A DNA stretch of 52,981 nt from Geobacillus jurassicus NBRC 107829 (GCF_001544315.1 NZ_BCQG01000023.1:1-52981); one strand, 5' to 3'; positions 27,300 to 37,832 are shown, counted from the stretch's first letter. The notes: a model not told the origin generated them from the sequence alone. Translations and numbers: made by a program.

Positions 27300-30200
27300 T
27301 TATGCCGTCACCGATTTCTCATTTTCCACCCCGGACAGCCGCCGCATCGTCTCCTCTAAAATCATCAGCCACTCGTGCGGCTTCATTTCCTTGATATAGA
27401 GCACAATTTTCAGCTTCGTTCCGTCCATGCCAAATCCGAACAAGCGGCCATGCCGACGGCCGATGTCAGATAGACGCTGGATTTCCACCGTTTTCGATGC
27501 CTGCTCAGTAAATAAGATGTCAATTTGCTGCTTATGCTGCTTCATCGATTCGACGCCAAGCTGCTTGGCCAACACCTTCAGCTCAGCAATTTGGAACAAA
27601 TAAGCGACTTCATCCGGATAATCGCCGAATCGGTCGACCATTTCCTCGCGCAACGCCTCGACATCCTCGAGCGTCTCCACTGCCTTGAATCGCTTGTACA
27701 TCTCGATCTTTTGCAATTCGTCTGCAATGTATGTGCTCGGAATATACGCGTCGACTTCGACGTCGATGACGACATCCGGCTGCTCGTCTTCGCGCTTGAT
27801 GCCGCGCCGTTTTTCAATCGCTTCTTTCAACATTTGCGAATACAAATCGAATCCGACCGAGTCGATAAAGCCGTGCTGTTCGGCGCCGAGAATGTTGCCT
27901 GCGCCGCGGATCGATAAATCGCGCATGGCGATTTTAAAGCCGGAGCCGAGCTCAGTAAACTCTTTAATGGCTTGCAGCCGCTTTTCCGCCGCCTCATTGA
28001 GCACTTTATCTTTCCGATAGGTAAAATACGCATAAGCGACGCGGTTCGAGCGGCCGACGCGCCCGCGCAGCTGGTACAGCTGCGACAATCCCATCCGGTC
28101 GGCGTCGTAGACGATGAGCGTGTTGACGTTCGGAATATCTATGCCGGTTTCGATGATCGTCGTCGTCACCAGCACATCGTATTGCCCTTCCAAAAACGCC
28201 AAAATCGTCGATTCAAGCTCGGTTTCCGACATGCGCCCATGCACGTAAGTGACGCGCGCTTCCGGGACAAGCTGGGCGATTTCTTCCGCTTTCAAGTCGA
28301 TGTCTTCAATATGGTTGTAAAGGAAAAACACCTGCCCATCGCGGGCGAGCTCGCGTTCAATCGCTTCTTTGACGAGCTCGGGCGTATATTCCATCACATA
28401 CGTCTGCACCGGAAACCGGTTTTCCGGCGGCGTCTCAATGATCGACAAATCTCGCACACCAATCATCGACATATGCAACGTGCGCGGAATCGGCGTCGCT
28501 GTTAAGGTGAGTACGTCGATGTTCGCCTTCAGCTGCTTGATTTTTTCTTTATGCGCCACGCCAAACCGCTGCTCCTCGTCGATAATGAGCAAGCCTAAAT
28601 CTTTAAACTTCACGTCTTTCGACAGCAGCCGATGCGTGCCGATGACCATATCGATCGTCCCATCTTTTAGCCCTTTGATCGTCTCAGCTTGTTGCTTTTT
28701 CGTCCGGAAGCGGTTCAACAGCCCGACGTTGATCGGGAACCCTTGAAACCGTTCGCGCACCGTTTCGTAATGCTGCTGGGCCAAAATCGTCGTCGGCACG
28801 AGAAAGGCTACTTGTTTGCCGTCCATAATGGCTTTAAACGCCGCCCGCAGCGCCACTTCCGTCTTCCCGTAGCCGACGTCGCCGCAAAGGAGGCGGTCCA
28901 TCGGTTTGTCGCTCTCCATATCGCGCTTAATTTCCTCAATCGACCGAAGCTGGTCTTCCGTCTCTTGATACGGAAACGCCGCCTCAAATTCGCGCTGCAT
29001 CTCGGTGTCCGGCGAAAACGCATATCCTTTGCTTGCCTCGCGCTCGGCGTACAGCTTGATTAAATCTTCAGCGATATCTTGGACGGATGATTCCACTTTC
29101 TTTTTAACCTTTTTCCATTCCGAACCGCCGAGTTTGTAAATTTTTGGCTCTTTCCCTTCCGAGCCGACGTATTTTTGCACTTGATCCATTTGGTCGACCG
29201 GAACGTACAGCGTATCGCCGCCTTGGTACTGGATATGGATATAATCTTTATGCACCCCGTTGATTTCTAACGTCTCGATGCCTAAATATCTCCCGATGCC
29301 ATGGTTCACATGGACGACGTAGTCGCCAACTTGCAGTTCAGCATAGCTTTTGATCCGCTCGGCGTTGGACAGCTTCTGCCGGCGCACTGGGCGTTTGGCC
29401 CGTTTTTTGAACAGCTCTTCTTCTGTGATAACGGCAATTTTTTGCAACGGCAATTCAAACCCGGTATTTAAATCGCCTTCAAGGAGCTGGCATTTGCCAT
29501 GCAGCAAAGCCGCATCCCGCGCGAGCGGCAGCGCGTCAATCTCATAATCTTCAAGCAACGATTGCAGCTTTTTCACCCGCTCCGCATCCGGCGCCAAAAA
29601 GACGACCGCATAGTTCGCCTTTTTCCACCGCTCGACTTCGGATTGAAGAAGCGCCATTTGCCCATGGAAGTTTTGCATTTGTTTACACGTAATATTGACG
29701 ACATTTTGCGGATGCGTATGCGGCGCATGGCGCAAAAATAAGGACAAGTATACCCGCTGGAACCGATGTTTTTGTAACAATTCAGAAAACGAATGTGAAA
29801 TCGGCACGCCGTGAATCATTTTCCCGCCGTCAAGCAAACTCGTATACCATTCCGCTTCTTCACGGTCCAACCGTTCCGCCGCTTCTTGGAGCCGGCTCAT
29901 TTCGTCCATGAGCAGCACACCGTCTTCCGGCATGTAATCTAGCAAACTCGCAACGTTTTCATAAAAAAGGGACATATATTTATATTGCTGCTCGATTTCC
30001 TGCCCCTCGCGCAGTTGCTCAAGCTCAGCGTGAATATGTTCATACATCCGCTGTTTAGCGGCCTCATCTTTCACTGTCTCCAAACTCGACGCAAGTCCGG
30101 CTTCAATCCGCTCGATCCCCCGGCGCCGCGTCTCTTCGTCGAGAATGATTTCATCGGCCGGCCCGATCGTGATGCGCTCGACTTGCCCTTGCGAACGTTG

Positions 30201-30833
30201 ATCGTCAGGGGTAAACGTCCGAATCGATTCGATTTCCGTATCAAACAGCTCGATGCGGTACGGAAGCTCGGCGGTCAGCGGATAAATGTCGATGATGCCG
30301 CCGCGGACGCTGAACTCTCCGGGGGCGGAAACAGTGCCGACCCGTTTGTACCCCATTTGCACAAACTGCTGTTTACAACGTTCTACATCGAGTTCTTGTC
30401 CCACGGAGAAGGTGAACAAATACTGCTTCCAAAGCGACGGCGGCGGCAGCAAACGCCGCAAGCCGGCGACCGGGCAGACGACAACCCCTTTTCCGCCTTG
30501 CATCCAATGGTTCATAATCTCCAAGCGTTGCGCCTTCAGCTCCGGGCTGGCGACCGCCATTTCAGCAGCGATCACCTCGTTTACCGAGTAAAGGAACACG
30601 TCTTCCGGCCCGAGCAACGAAACGAGATCATCATACATTTTTTGCGCTTGAAACAAGTTGTGGGCGATGACCAACAACGGCCGCCCTGTCTCTTTATAAA
30701 GCGTAGAAATAAAAACAGACCGGGCCGACCCCGACAGCCCGGCGACAAGCTGTTCCTTCAAACGGACATGGACCCCTTCGATGATCGTACGGACATCTTG
30801 GTTTTCAGCTAAATAGCGATGCAGCGACAGCAC
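27300..30833 (-). CDS. mfd: Transcription-repair coupling factor
   Basis: Removes RNA polymerase stalled at DNA lesions and recruits UvrA. 1177 residues: UvrB-homology module (1-350), RNA polymerase-interacting CarD-like domain (VGDYVVHVNHGIGRYLGIE, about 500-560), RecG-like helicase with Walker A GDVGYGKTEVAL and DEEQRF, then a C-terminal TRCF domain. The start is GTG, ten bases after GGAGG. It lies between fin and spoVT, as in B. subtilis. Confidence 0.97.
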   Translation of the reverse strand: MLSLHRYLAENQDVRTIIEGVHVRLKEQLVAGLSGSARSVFISTLYKETGRPLLVIAHNLFQAQKMYDDLVSLLGPEDVFLYSVNEVIAAEMAVASPELKAQRLEIMNHWMQGGKGVVVCPVAGLRRLLPPPSLWKQYLFTFSVGQELDVERCKQQFVQMGYKRVGTVSAPGEFSVRGGIIDIYPLTAELPYRIELFDTEIESIRTFTPDDQRSQGQVERITIGPADEIILDEETRRRGIERIEAGLASSLETVKDEAAKQRMYEHIHAELEQLREGQEIEQQYKYMSLFYENVASLLDYMPEDGVLLMDEMSRLQEAAERLDREEAEWYTSLLDGGKMIHGVPISHSFSELLQKHRFQRVYLSLFLRHAPHTHPQNVVNITCKQMQNFHGQMALLQSEVERWKKANYAVVFLAPDAERVKKLQSLLEDYEIDALPLARDAALLHGKCQLLEGDLNTGFELPLQKIAVITEEELFKKRAKRPVRRQKLSNAERIKSYAELQVGDYVVHVNHGIGRYLGIETLEINGVHKDYIHIQYQGGDTLYVPVDQMDQVQKYVGSEGKEPKIYKLGGSEWKKVKKKVESSVQDIAEDLIKLYAEREASKGYAFSPDTEMQREFEAAFPYQETEDQLRSIEEIKRDMESDKPMDRLLCGDVGYGKTEVALRAAFKAIMDGKQVAFLVPTTILAQQHYETVRERFQGFPINVGLLNRFRTKKQQAETIKGLKDGTIDMVIGTHRLLSKDVKFKDLGLLIIDEEQRFGVAHKEKIKQLKANIDVLTLTATPIPRTLHMSMIGVRDLSIIETPPENRFPVQTYVMEYTPELVKEAIERELARDGQVFFLYNHIEDIDLKAEEIAQLVPEARVTYVHGRMSETELESTILAFLEGQYDVLVTTTIIETGIDIPNVNTLIVYDADRMGLSQLYQLRGRVGRSNRVAYAYFTYRKDKVLNEAAEKRLQAIKEFTELGSGFKIAMRDLSIRGAGNILGAEQHGFIDSVGFDLYSQMLKEAIEKRRGIKREDEQPDVVIDVEVDAYIPSTYIADELQKIEMYKRFKAVETLEDVEALREEMVDRFGDYPDEVAYLFQIAELKVLAKQLGVESMKQHKQQIDILFTEQASKTVEIQRLSDIGRRHGRLFGFGMDGTKLKIVLYIKEMKPHEWLMILEETMRRLSGVENEKSVTA

Positions 30834-30891
30834 CCCTATTCTCCCTCCTCTCGACGCCAGTTTCTTTCCGTTTTCCTAGCCTAGCGCAAAC

Positions 30892-30917
30892 GCAAAAACG
30901 CTTTGGTCGCCCAAAGC
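30892..30917 (-). terminator. Terminator between fin and mfd
   Basis: GCTTTGG/CCAAAGC stem (30900-30906 with 30911-30917) with a four-base loop, followed by GTTTTTG on the minus strand. Confidence 0.8.
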
Positions 30918-30922
30918 TGCCC

Positions 30923-31153
30923 TTAATGGATGAATTTTTCGTATTGATGCCATTCCGGGTTTCGCGCCAGCGCCTCTTGGCAGTCTTCGCAAATCGTTTT
31001 CACATGAATGTCGCCGTTCGGCTCATATGAAATCATCTCGAGCCGTTCTTCTTCCGTTAAGTGATGGAATCCTAGTTTTTCACTGTAGATCGGCATTTGC
31101 TCAATTGTTCCGACTTTTGCGCCGCAATGGCGGCAATAGTAATGCAACGCCAT
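30923..31153 (-). CDS. fin: Anti-sigma-F factor Fin
   Basis: 76-residue zinc-binding protein that inhibits sigma-F and helps the switch to sigma-G in the forespore. Cysteines occur as CRHCG near the N-terminus and CEDCQ near residue 56, a zinc-ribbon arrangement. Old name yabK. AGGAGG lies upstream of the ATG. Like csfB at 52628, it acts on a forespore sigma factor. Confidence 0.92.
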   Translation of the reverse strand: MALHYYCRHCGAKVGTIEQMPIYSEKLGFHHLTEEERLEMISYEPNGDIHVKTICEDCQEALARNPEWHQYEKFIH

Positions 31154-31259
31154 CCAAAGCCAACCTCCTCACTGGGCTGTTCCCGTCCGCAAGGCAGACA
31201 AAGCCAATGCTTCGGCCGCCTTCCGTACTCACATTGTGCACCAGTTCAGAGGAAAATAT

Positions 31260-31820
31260 TCACTCGTTAAACGCATTCATCACTTGGATAAACGGCGCCG
31301 TCACCGCCTGTTCACACGCATCGGCGGCCCGCAGCACCGCTTTGTCCACCGCGGGCTTCTCCTCTTCGGTGAAGCGGCCGAGCACGTAGTCCGTGACCGG
31401 TTGCCCGCTGGTCGGCCGGCCGATGCCGATGCGGATGCGCTTAAACTGCTCGGTGCCAAGGTGCTGAATGAGCGATTTGACGCCGTTATGGCCGCCCGAA
31501 CTTCCTTTCAAGCGAAGGCGGATTTTCCCCGACGGAAGGTCGAGGTCATCGTAAATGACGATCACGTCGTCGACGGCGATGCCGTAATAATCGATGAGCG
31601 GGCGAACACATTCCCCTGATAAATTCATATATGTCAACGGTTTGCATAATGCCACTTTTTCGCCGGAAACGGACGCCGTTCCGAACAAGCCGCGAAATTT
31701 GGCGGTCTTTAACGATACGTTCCAGCGCCTCGCTAGCTCGTCGATCACAAAAAAGCCGACATTGTGCCTTGTTTGCTCATACTCCTTGCCCGGGTTGCCG
31801 AGCCCAACAAACAGCTTCAA
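31260..31820 (-). CDS. pth: Peptidyl-tRNA hydrolase
   Basis: Releases tRNA from peptidyl-tRNA that has dropped off ribosomes; essential. 186 residues beginning [22 protein letters not shown] (catalytic His19), with the [20 protein letters not shown] active-site segment. SpoVC in B. subtilis. Follows ctc across a hairpin. Confidence 0.97.
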   Translation of the reverse strand: MKLFVGLGNPGKEYEQTRHNVGFFVIDELARRWNVSLKTAKFRGLFGTASVSGEKVALCKPLTYMNLSGECVRPLIDYYGIAVDDVIVIYDDLDLPSGKIRLRLKGSSGGHNGVKSLIQHLGTEQFKRIRIGIGRPTSGQPVTDYVLGRFTEEEKPAVDKAVLRAADACEQAVTAPFIQVMNAFNE

Positions 31821-31851
31821 TGGATGCGCTCCTCTCTTTGCATGATACTAC

Positions 31852-31879
31852 AAAAGACGTAACCGAAACGGTTACGTCT
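31852..31879 (-). terminator. Hairpin between ctc and pth
   Basis: Near-perfect stem AGACGTAACCG/CGGTTACGTCT (31855-31879) followed only by TTTTG; an attenuating terminator is likely. Confidence 0.65.
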
Positions 31880-31880
31880 G

Positions 31881-32513
31881 TCACTCTTCTGGCTTCGTTT
31901 CTCTTCCTTCTTCGGCGCCAGGCCGCCCTTCCTCTTGCTGTTCGCCGCTATGGATTTCTTCCTCTTGCTGCGGCGGCAAAATCGTGGCGATCACTTCAGA
32001 AGGTTCATGATTGATTTCAAATTTGCCGTCTGTTTGCACGTCGCCGACGGTGACGGTGTCGCCGACTTGCAAACCGGAAATGTCCACTTCGATCGCTGGC
32101 GGAATGTTTGCCGGCAAGACACGGATGGACAGCTCATGCAAGTTTTGCTGCAACACGCCGCCATCCTTCACGCCAGGCGCCTCACCTACTAAGCGGACTT
32201 CCACGTCAATATCGACTTCGGTCGATAGATCAACCGCTTGAAAATCAGCGTGAAGAAGCTCGCCGCGCAGCGGATCGCGCTGCATTTCGCGCAGCAACAC
32301 CGAGTATTCCTCGCTGCCGACTTTCAACGTCAGCAAGCTTGTGCGCCCGCCTTCACGAAGCACTTTCTCCAGCTCTGCAGCGCTGACGGAAATCATTTTG
32401 TTTTCGACTTTTTTGCCGTACAAAATGGCTGGAATACCACCTTGTGAACGAATGCGGTGCAATGTTGAACGTTTTTTGTCTGTGCGCTCCTTCGCTTCCA
32501 ACACAATTGCCAT
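31881..32513 (-). CDS. ctc: Ribosomal protein L25/general stress protein Ctc
   Basis: Binds 5S rRNA in the 50S subunit. 210 residues: N-terminal L25 domain (RTDKKRSTLHRIRSQGGIPA, to about 90), C-terminal TL5-type beta domain and an acidic tail rich in Glu and Gln. AAGGTGAAGG precedes the ATG. A sigma-B-like promoter is upstream at 32552-32577, as in B. subtilis where ctc is a classic stress gene. Confidence 0.96.
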   Translation of the reverse strand: MAIVLEAKERTDKKRSTLHRIRSQGGIPAILYGKKVENKMISVSAAELEKVLREGGRTSLLTLKVGSEEYSVLLREMQRDPLRGELLHADFQAVDLSTEVDIDVEVRLVGEAPGVKDGGVLQQNLHELSIRVLPANIPPAIEVDISGLQVGDTVTVGDVQTDGKFEINHEPSEVIATILPPQQEEEIHSGEQQEEGRPGAEEGRETKPEE

Positions 32514-32551
32514 GTTCCTTCACCTTCCTGAATTAGAATCTATTGACTACT

Positions 32552-32577
32552 TTATCCTAAAACAAGAAGGGCTAAAC
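32552..32577 (-). promoter_or_regulatory. Candidate sigma-B promoter of ctc
   Basis: GTTTAG (32572-32577), 14-bp spacer, GGATAA (32552-32557), compared with the sigma-B consensus GTTTAA and GGGTAT. Each box has limited mismatches; spacing is in range. Confidence 0.55.
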
Positions 32578-32590
32578 ATGTTTTCTTGCG

Positions 32591-33538
32591 TTAGTCGAAC
32601 AGGACGCTGACAGACTTCATTTCATACACGCGCGTAATCGCTTCGGCAATGAGCGGCGCCACCGACAGCTCTACAATTTTATCAATTTTCTTCTCTTCTG
32701 GCAAGGCAATTGAATTGGTGACGACCAGTTCCTTAATTCTCGAATTTTGAATGCGCTCGATCGCCGGGCCGGACAACACCGGATGGGTGCAACACGCATA
32801 CACTTCCTTCGCTCCATTTTCGGCGAGAGCGTTGGCCGCGAGCGTAATCGTGCCAGCCGTATCGATAATGTCGTCAATCAAAATGGCTGTTTTCCCCGCC
32901 ACTTGTCCGACAATGTTCATCACTTCGGCGACGTTCGGCTTCGGCCGACGCTTATCGATAATGGCAATCGGCGCTTTCAAGCGATCGGCGAGCTTGCGCG
33001 CCCTTGTGACACCGCCATGATCCGGGGAGACCACGACAATATCTTCCAACTGCTTGCTTTTGAAATAATCCGCCAAAATGGGCACACCCATCAAATGATC
33101 GATCGGAATATCAAAAAATCCTTGAATTTGCGGAGCATGCAAGTCAAGCGTGATGACGCGCGACGCTCCGGCCGTTTCAAGCAAGTTGGCAACCAGCTTC
33201 GCCGTAATGGGCTCACGCGAACGCGCTTTCCGATCTTGGCGCGCATAGCCGTAATACGGCATCACGATGTTGATCGTGCGGGCCGAAGCACGCTTTAACG
33301 CGTCGATCATAATGAGCAGCTCCATCAAATGCTCATTGACCGGCACGCTCGTCGATTGGATGACGAACACATCATCGCCGCGGATGCTTTCTTCAATGTT
33401 AATTTGAATTTCCCCGTCGCTGAAGCGGGAAACGGAACATTTGCCGAGCTCGATCCCCAGGACTTCTGCAATTTCCTTCGCTAACTTCATGTTCGAGTTC
33501 AGAGCGAATAATTTTAATTGATGCTGACAGTCAGACAT
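32591..33538 (-). CDS. prs: Ribose-phosphate pyrophosphokinase (PRPP synthase)
   Basis: Makes PRPP for nucleotides, histidine and tryptophan. 315 residues with the ATP site [36 protein letters not shown] and the PRPP loop [12 protein letters not shown]. It follows glmU by 12 bp, in the conserved glmU-prs-ctc-pth order. Confidence 0.97.
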   Translation of the reverse strand: MSDCQHQLKLFALNSNMKLAKEIAEVLGIELGKCSVSRFSDGEIQINIEESIRGDDVFVIQSTSVPVNEHLMELLIMIDALKRASARTINIVMPYYGYARQDRKARSREPITAKLVANLLETAGASRVITLDLHAPQIQGFFDIPIDHLMGVPILADYFKSKQLEDIVVVSPDHGGVTRARKLADRLKAPIAIIDKRRPKPNVAEVMNIVGQVAGKTAILIDDIIDTAGTITLAANALAENGAKEVYACCTHPVLSGPAIERIQNSRIKELVVTNSIALPEEKKIDKIVELSVAPLIAEAITRVYEMKSVSVLFD

Positions 33539-33550
33539 GACAGACCTCCG

Positions 33551-34927
33551 CTAAGATTTTTTCTTGCCTGGCAGGCGATCGACATAGTTTTCTTTATTGA
33601 CTTGCCGGGCGCGGGCAATGGCAAGCGCGTGGCCGGGGACGTCGTCAGTGATCGTCGATCCGGCGGCGACGTAGGCGCCTTGGCCGATCGTAACCGGCGC
33701 AATCAAATTGGCATTGCAACCGATAAACGCCCCGTCTTCAATTTTCGTCAAATGCTTATGCACGCCATCATAGTTGACCGTAATCGACCCGCAGCCGAGA
33801 TTGACATCGGCGCCGACTTCAGCATCGCCGATATAACTCAAGTGCGATGCCTTGCTTCCTTTGCCCAACGTCGATTTTTTCACCTCGACGAAGTTGCCGA
33901 TCCGCACCTCATCGTCGATTTTGGACAATGGGCGAATATGGGCGAACGGGCCGATCATCACATCCGAACCGATTTCGCTGTCATGGGCGACCGAATGGCG
34001 GATGGACGTCCGATCGCCGATACGGCAATTTTTGATTTCCGAGTGGGGCCCGATCGTGCAATCTTCGCCGATTACCGTCTCGCCTTCAATCACCGTGCCG
34101 GGGTAAATGACCGTATCGCGTCCGATCACCGTCTCGGCGGAAATATAAGTGGAAGCCGGATCGATGATCGTAACCCCATTTTTCATATGCTGGCGGCAAA
34201 TGCGGCCGCGCATGATCCGCTCCGCTTCAGCGAGAGCGATGCGGTCGTTTACACCGATCGTTTCCTCAAACGACGGCGCCTGATAGGCGGATACAACACC
34301 GCCATCCGCTTTGATAATCTCAATCACATCGGTTAAATAATATTCGCCTTGGGCATTGTGGTTGGTCACTTTTGTAAGCGCTTGAAACAATGTCTGGTTG
34401 TCAAAACAATACGTTCCTGTGTTAATCTCGCGAATGGTCCGCTCTTGCTCGTTCGCATCTTTATGTTCGACAATTTTCTCGACATGGCCAGCCTCGTTGC
34501 GGACAATGCGGCCATATCCGGCCGGATCATCAGCGATGGCCGTCAATACGGTCGCCTTCGCCTGAGCGGCCATATGATGCCTAATGAGCGCCTCCATCGT
34601 CTCAGCGGTGATGAGCGGTGTATCCCCACAGACGACGATCGTCACTCCCTCAAGGCCGCGCAAGTGCGGAGCCGCCTGCATCACCGCATGCGCCGTCCCA
34701 AGCTGCTCTTCCTGCAAGGCGTATTCGCACTGGGTGCCGAGCTGCTCTTTCACCTGCTCCGCCCCAAATCCTACTACCGCAATCGTTTTCTCCACTCCAA
34801 GTTTCGACACTTGGTCGATGACGTGCTGAACCATTGGCTTGCCGCAAACGGGATGAAGCACTTTATACCATTTGGACTTCATCCTCGTTCCTTGTCCGGC
34901 CGCCAAAATGACCGCATATCGCTTCAT
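33551..34927 (-). CDS. glmU: Bifunctional UDP-GlcNAc pyrophosphorylase/GlcN-1-P acetyltransferase
   Basis: Last two steps to UDP-N-acetylglucosamine for peptidoglycan. 458 residues: N-terminal uridylyltransferase with [20 protein letters not shown]-terminal left-handed beta-helix of hexapeptide repeats with the acetyl-transfer site. Two adjacent ATGs (34930 and 34927) follow GGAGG; the second gives [13 protein letters not shown], close to the family N-terminus. Promoter at 34965-34993. Confidence 0.96.
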   Translation of the reverse strand: MKRYAVILAAGQGTRMKSKWYKVLHPVCGKPMVQHVIDQVSKLGVEKTIAVVGFGAEQVKEQLGTQCEYALQEEQLGTAHAVMQAAPHLRGLEGVTIVVCGDTPLITAETMEALIRHHMAAQAKATVLTAIADDPAGYGRIVRNEAGHVEKIVEHKDANEQERTIREINTGTYCFDNQTLFQALTKVTNHNAQGEYYLTDVIEIIKADGGVVSAYQAPSFEETIGVNDRIALAEAERIMRGRICRQHMKNGVTIIDPASTYISAETVIGRDTVIYPGTVIEGETVIGEDCTIGPHSEIKNCRIGDRTSIRHSVAHDSEIGSDVMIGPFAHIRPLSKIDDEVRIGNFVEVKKSTLGKGSKASHLSYIGDAEVGADVNLGCGSITVNYDGVHKHLTKIEDGAFIGCNANLIAPVTIGQGAYVAAGSTITDDVPGHALAIARARQVNKENYVDRLPGKKKS

Positions 34928-34964
34928 CATGAAAGGCCTCCAATTACCCTTTTATCCATAATTG

Positions 34965-34993
34965 AATATATATGAATCAGCAGCACTTTTCAA
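34965..34993 (-). promoter_or_regulatory. sigma-A promoter of glmU
   Basis: TTGAAA (34988-34993), 17-bp spacer, TATATT (34965-34970). Confidence 0.72.
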
Positions 34994-35011
34994 GGAAACA
35001 ATGCGGCTGCC

Positions 35012-35049
35012 AAAAAAAATAGAGAGCCTGGTGAATTTCACCTAAGCTC
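35012..35049 (-). terminator. Terminator after spoVG
   Basis: GAGCTTAGGTGAA and TTCACCAGGCTC arms (35024-35049), then TATTTTTTTT on the minus strand. Confidence 0.85.
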
Positions 35050-35061
35050 CCTTTCATATGT

Positions 35062-35352
35062 TTACGAAGCGCCAGCTTCTTCAAGTTCTTCTTCCAACTT
35101 CCCGAGGCGGTGGTATTCAGCAAGGATCGCCTCTTGAATTTTTCCGCGCGTGGCGGAATTGATCGGATGCGCGATATCGCGGAACTCCCCATCCGGTGTG
35201 CGTTTGCTCGGCATCGCAACGAACAGCCCGTTGTTCCCGTCAATGACGCGAATGTCATGAACGACGAACTCGTTGTCCAACGTAATCGAGGCGATCGCTT
35301 TCATCCGTCCTTCGGTATTGACGCGGCGTAATCTTACGTCTGTCACTTCCAT
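35062..35352 (-). CDS. spoVG: Septation/regulatory protein SpoVG
   Basis: 96 residues, near identical in pattern to B. subtilis Spo[22 protein letters not shown], then [21 protein letters not shown] small RNA- and DNA-binding regulator of sporulation, septation and virulence traits across Firmicutes. The ATG follows AAAGGTGG by nine bases. Strong sigma-H promoter upstream (35394-35422). Confidence 0.97.
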
Positions 35353-35393
35353 TATGCTCACCCACCTTTTCCCTATATGAGAGTCGATGTAAT

Positions 35394-35422
35394 TAATTCC
35401 ACGCGCTCAAGCCATTTCCTTC
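35394..35422 (-). promoter_or_regulatory. sigma-H promoter of spoVG with AT-rich upstream tract
   Basis: GAAGGAAAT (35414-35422) and GTGGAATTA (35394-35402), 11 bp apart, fit the sigma-H consensus RnAGGAwww and RnnGAATww at every constrained position. A very AT-rich tract (35423-35455) follows upstream; in B. subtilis the same place is the AbrB-binding and activating region. Confidence 0.88.
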
Positions 35423-35476
35423 TTTTTTCAAAAAATTTTTTATAAATTTTATACAGGGAAAAAGTGGGGTTTAGTC

Positions 35477-35851
35477 TCACGGAACGAGAGCGACCACTTC
35501 AATTTCGACAAGGACGTCTTTCGGCAGCCGGGCTACTTCCACGCACGAGCGCGCCGGCTTATGGTTCGGGAAGTATTGGCTGTACACTTCATTCATGGCT
35601 GCAAAATCATCCATGTTTTTCAAAAACACGGTCGTTTTCACCACTGTATCGAGCGAAGCGCCAGCCGCTTCCAATACGGCTTTCAAGTTTTGGAACACTT
35701 GATGCGTCTGCGCCTGAATGTCGCCTTTCACCAATTCCCCTTCCGGAGTAAGCGGGATTTGCCCGGAGCTGTAAAACATATTGTTGACGATGATCCCTTG
35801 CGAATATGGGCCGATCGCTTGCGGCGCCTTCGTTGTCTCCACTTTTTTCAT
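35477..35851 (-). CDS. ridA: Enamine/imine deaminase RidA (YabJ)
   Basis: 124 residues of the RidA/YjgF/YER057c family: [22 protein letters not shown] at the start and the substrate-binding Arg and Glu in [20 protein letters not shown]. Removes reactive 2-aminoacrylate produced by PLP enzymes; in B. subtilis it also influences purine regulation beside purR. It lies 44 bp downstream of purR. Confidence 0.95.
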   Translation of the reverse strand: MKKVETTKAPQAIGPYSQGIIVNNMFYSSGQIPLTPEGELVKGDIQAQTHQVFQNLKAVLEAAGASLDTVVKTTVFLKNMDDFAAMNEVYSQYFPNHKPARSCVEVARLPKDVLVEIEVVALVP

Positions 35852-35895
35852 TGGTCAGTCCCCTTTCTCCATTTTTATGTCAAGCAGCAAGCTGC

Positions 35896-36717
35896 CTATA
35901 AAAACGCTTTGTAATTGCCTTTTTTGACAGCGATCCGCTTTTCCTTCACATCTACACCCGATAGTTTAACAAGCGAAATGTATTCATCGACCAACCGCTC
36001 TTTTGCCTCCTCCGACTCGACGAGCACGCCGATGCCGGAGACGTTGCCGTTAAACTCCTGCAGCAAGCTGATCATGCCGTTGATTGTGCCCCCCGCCTTC
36101 ATAAAGTCGTCAACGATGAGCACGTTGGCTCCTTCCGCTAAGCTGCGTTTCGATAAGACCATCGTTTGGATGCGCCTGGATGAACCGGACACGTAATTGA
36201 TGCTCACCATCGGCCCTTCGGTCACTTTATTGTCATGACGAACGATGACAACGGGCACATACAAAAAGTTGGCGATGGCATACGCGAGCGGAATCCCGTT
36301 GGTGGCGATCGTCATCACGACATCCACCGGACGGTCGGCAAACATTGATGCATAAAGGCGGCCGATTTTGTTCATAATACGGGGGTCGCCAAGAATGTCA
36401 GTCATATACAAATATCCACCGGGAAGAAGGCGATCAGGGCGCGACAATTGTTCACACAAGTAAGCAACGACTTCTTCCGCTTCCTCGGCTGCCATTTTTG
36501 GAATGTATTGCACGCCGCCGGCTGCGCCAGGCAACGTCCGAACGGTTCCGATTCCTTGTTGCTCGAACGTCTGCTTAATGATGGTCAAATCTTCGCTGAT
36601 CGACGATTTGGCCGATTCGTAACGCTCCGCAAAAAATGTCAGCGGAATGAGCTGATGTGGCCGTTCAAGAAGGTAATGTGTCATATCCACTAAACGGCCG
36701 CTTCGCCTTAGCTTCAT
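35896..36717 (-). CDS. purR: Purine operon repressor PurR
   Basis: PRPP-responsive repressor (or activator) of purine genes. 273 residues: winged-helix N-terminal domain to about residue 75 and a phosphoribosyltransferase-like effector domain with the PRPP motif LIVDDFMKAGGT. The gene starts after AGGAGG. A perfect 8-bp inverted repeat is in the promoter region (36748-36767). Confidence 0.96.
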   Translation of the reverse strand: MKLRRSGRLVDMTHYLLERPHQLIPLTFFAERYESAKSSISEDLTIIKQTFEQQGIGTVRTLPGAAGGVQYIPKMAAEEAEEVVAYLCEQLSRPDRLLPGGYLYMTDILGDPRIMNKIGRLYASMFADRPVDVVMTIATNGIPLAYAIANFLYVPVVIVRHDNKVTEGPMVSINYVSGSSRRIQTMVLSKRSLAEGANVLIVDDFMKAGGTINGMISLLQEFNGNVSGIGVLVESEEAKERLVDEYISLVKLSGVDVKEKRIAVKKGNYKAFL

Positions 36718-36747
36718 AGCCGACCTCCTGAAACCGAATATTATAAA

Positions 36748-36767
36748 TACATTTTAACAAAAATGTA
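36748..36767. promoter_or_regulatory. Inverted repeat upstream of purR
   Basis: TACATTTT and AAAATGTA, separated by four bases, with a TATAAT-like word (36740-36745) immediately downstream toward purR. A PurBox-like CCGAATATTA is at 36734-36743 on the plus strand. The repeat could be an operator, possibly autoregulatory; it differs from the usual PurBox. Confidence 0.5.
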
Positions 36768-36772
36768 CGTGT

Positions 36773-37645
36773 TTAATCAAGAGAATGCCGTTCCCCTAAC
36801 AATCTCACCGCAAACACTTGGTCGCAAAAGCCGCGCAACCCGTTATACACCCGTTGCATTCTGGAATCGTGCTCGATCAGCCCGAACACGGTCGGCCCGC
36901 TGCCGCTCATCAACACCGCGTCAGCGCCAAACCGCTTCATTTGTTCTTTAATATGCGCGACTTCCGGATATTTTTTCAACGTCACTTCCTCAAGAACGTT
37001 GCCGACCAACTGGCAAATCGCCGTATAATCTTGCCGCTCGATCGCCCTCACCATCGCATCGACATCGGGATGGCTGACATGCTCAAGCTGCAAGTTCCGA
37101 TACACTTCCGCCGTCGAGACGCCGATCGGAGGTTTGGCCAATACAACCCAGCACGGCGGCGGCGAAGCGATCGGGGTGATGATTTCCCCGCGCCCCGTCG
37201 CCAAAGCGGTTCCGCCGTAGACGCAAAAAGCGACATCCGAGCCGATTTTCGCTCCAAGCTCGGCCAGTTCATCGATCGTCAATCCGAGCTGCCACAGCTT
37301 GTTCAACCCGCGCAGCGTCGCTGCCGCGTCGCTGCTTCCTCCCGCCAAGCCGGCAGCCACCGGGATATGCTTCGTAATGGAGATGGCGACCCCTTGGCGG
37401 ATCGAAAACGTCTCTTTAAGAAGCTTCGCCGCCTGGTACGCCAAGTTGCGGCAATCGTCCGGCACAAAGCGGTTTTGTGAAACGATGCGGATCGCATCTT
37501 CCTCAGGCAGCGCGACAAGTTCAATGCGATCGGCCAAATCGATCGTCGTCATCACCATTTGCACTTCATGGTAGCCATCCGGGCGTTTATAAAGAACGTC
37601 GAGCGACAAATTAATTTTCGCCGGCGCTTTTACCGACAACCTCAC
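36773..37645 (-). CDS. ispE: 4-diphosphocytidyl-2-C-methyl-D-erythritol kinase
   Basis: Fourth step of the MEP isoprenoid pathway. 290-residue GHMP kinase with the ATP loop [16 protein letters not shown] (95-110), the N-terminal [12 protein letters not shown] and C-terminal GSGPTVFGL. The start is GTG with AGGTG seven bases before it. The purR gene follows. Confidence 0.96.
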   Translation of the reverse strand: MRLSVKAPAKINLSLDVLYKRPDGYHEVQMVMTTIDLADRIELVALPEEDAIRIVSQNRFVPDDCRNLAYQAAKLLKETFSIRQGVAISITKHIPVAAGLAGGSSDAAATLRGLNKLWQLGLTIDELAELGAKIGSDVAFCVYGGTALATGRGEIITPIASPPPCWVVLAKPPIGVSTAEVYRNLQLEHVSHPDVDAMVRAIERQDYTAICQLVGNVLEEVTLKKYPEVAHIKEQMKRFGADAVLMSGSGPTVFGLIEHDSRMQRVYNGLRGFCDQVFAVRLLGERHSLD

Positions 37646-37802
37646 TCATCCTCACCTACTTCCCATTCATGAACAGCGGACGGGCATCCCATCAGCTGCG
37701 TTCCGTCTCTGTCATTTCGCCCCTGTCTCATCCGACTTTTTCCGCCAACCCATTTTACCATATTACCACGCTCCGGCGGCGACGCCAAACCATTTATGTA
37801 TG

Positions 37803-37832
37803 CAAAAAAGGGCGCCCCGTTCGGGACACCCT
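37803..37832 (-). terminator. Terminator after sspF
   Basis: GGGTGTCCC/GGGGCGCCC stem (37809-37832) followed by TTTTTT on the minus strand. This isolates sspF from ispE. Confidence 0.82.
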
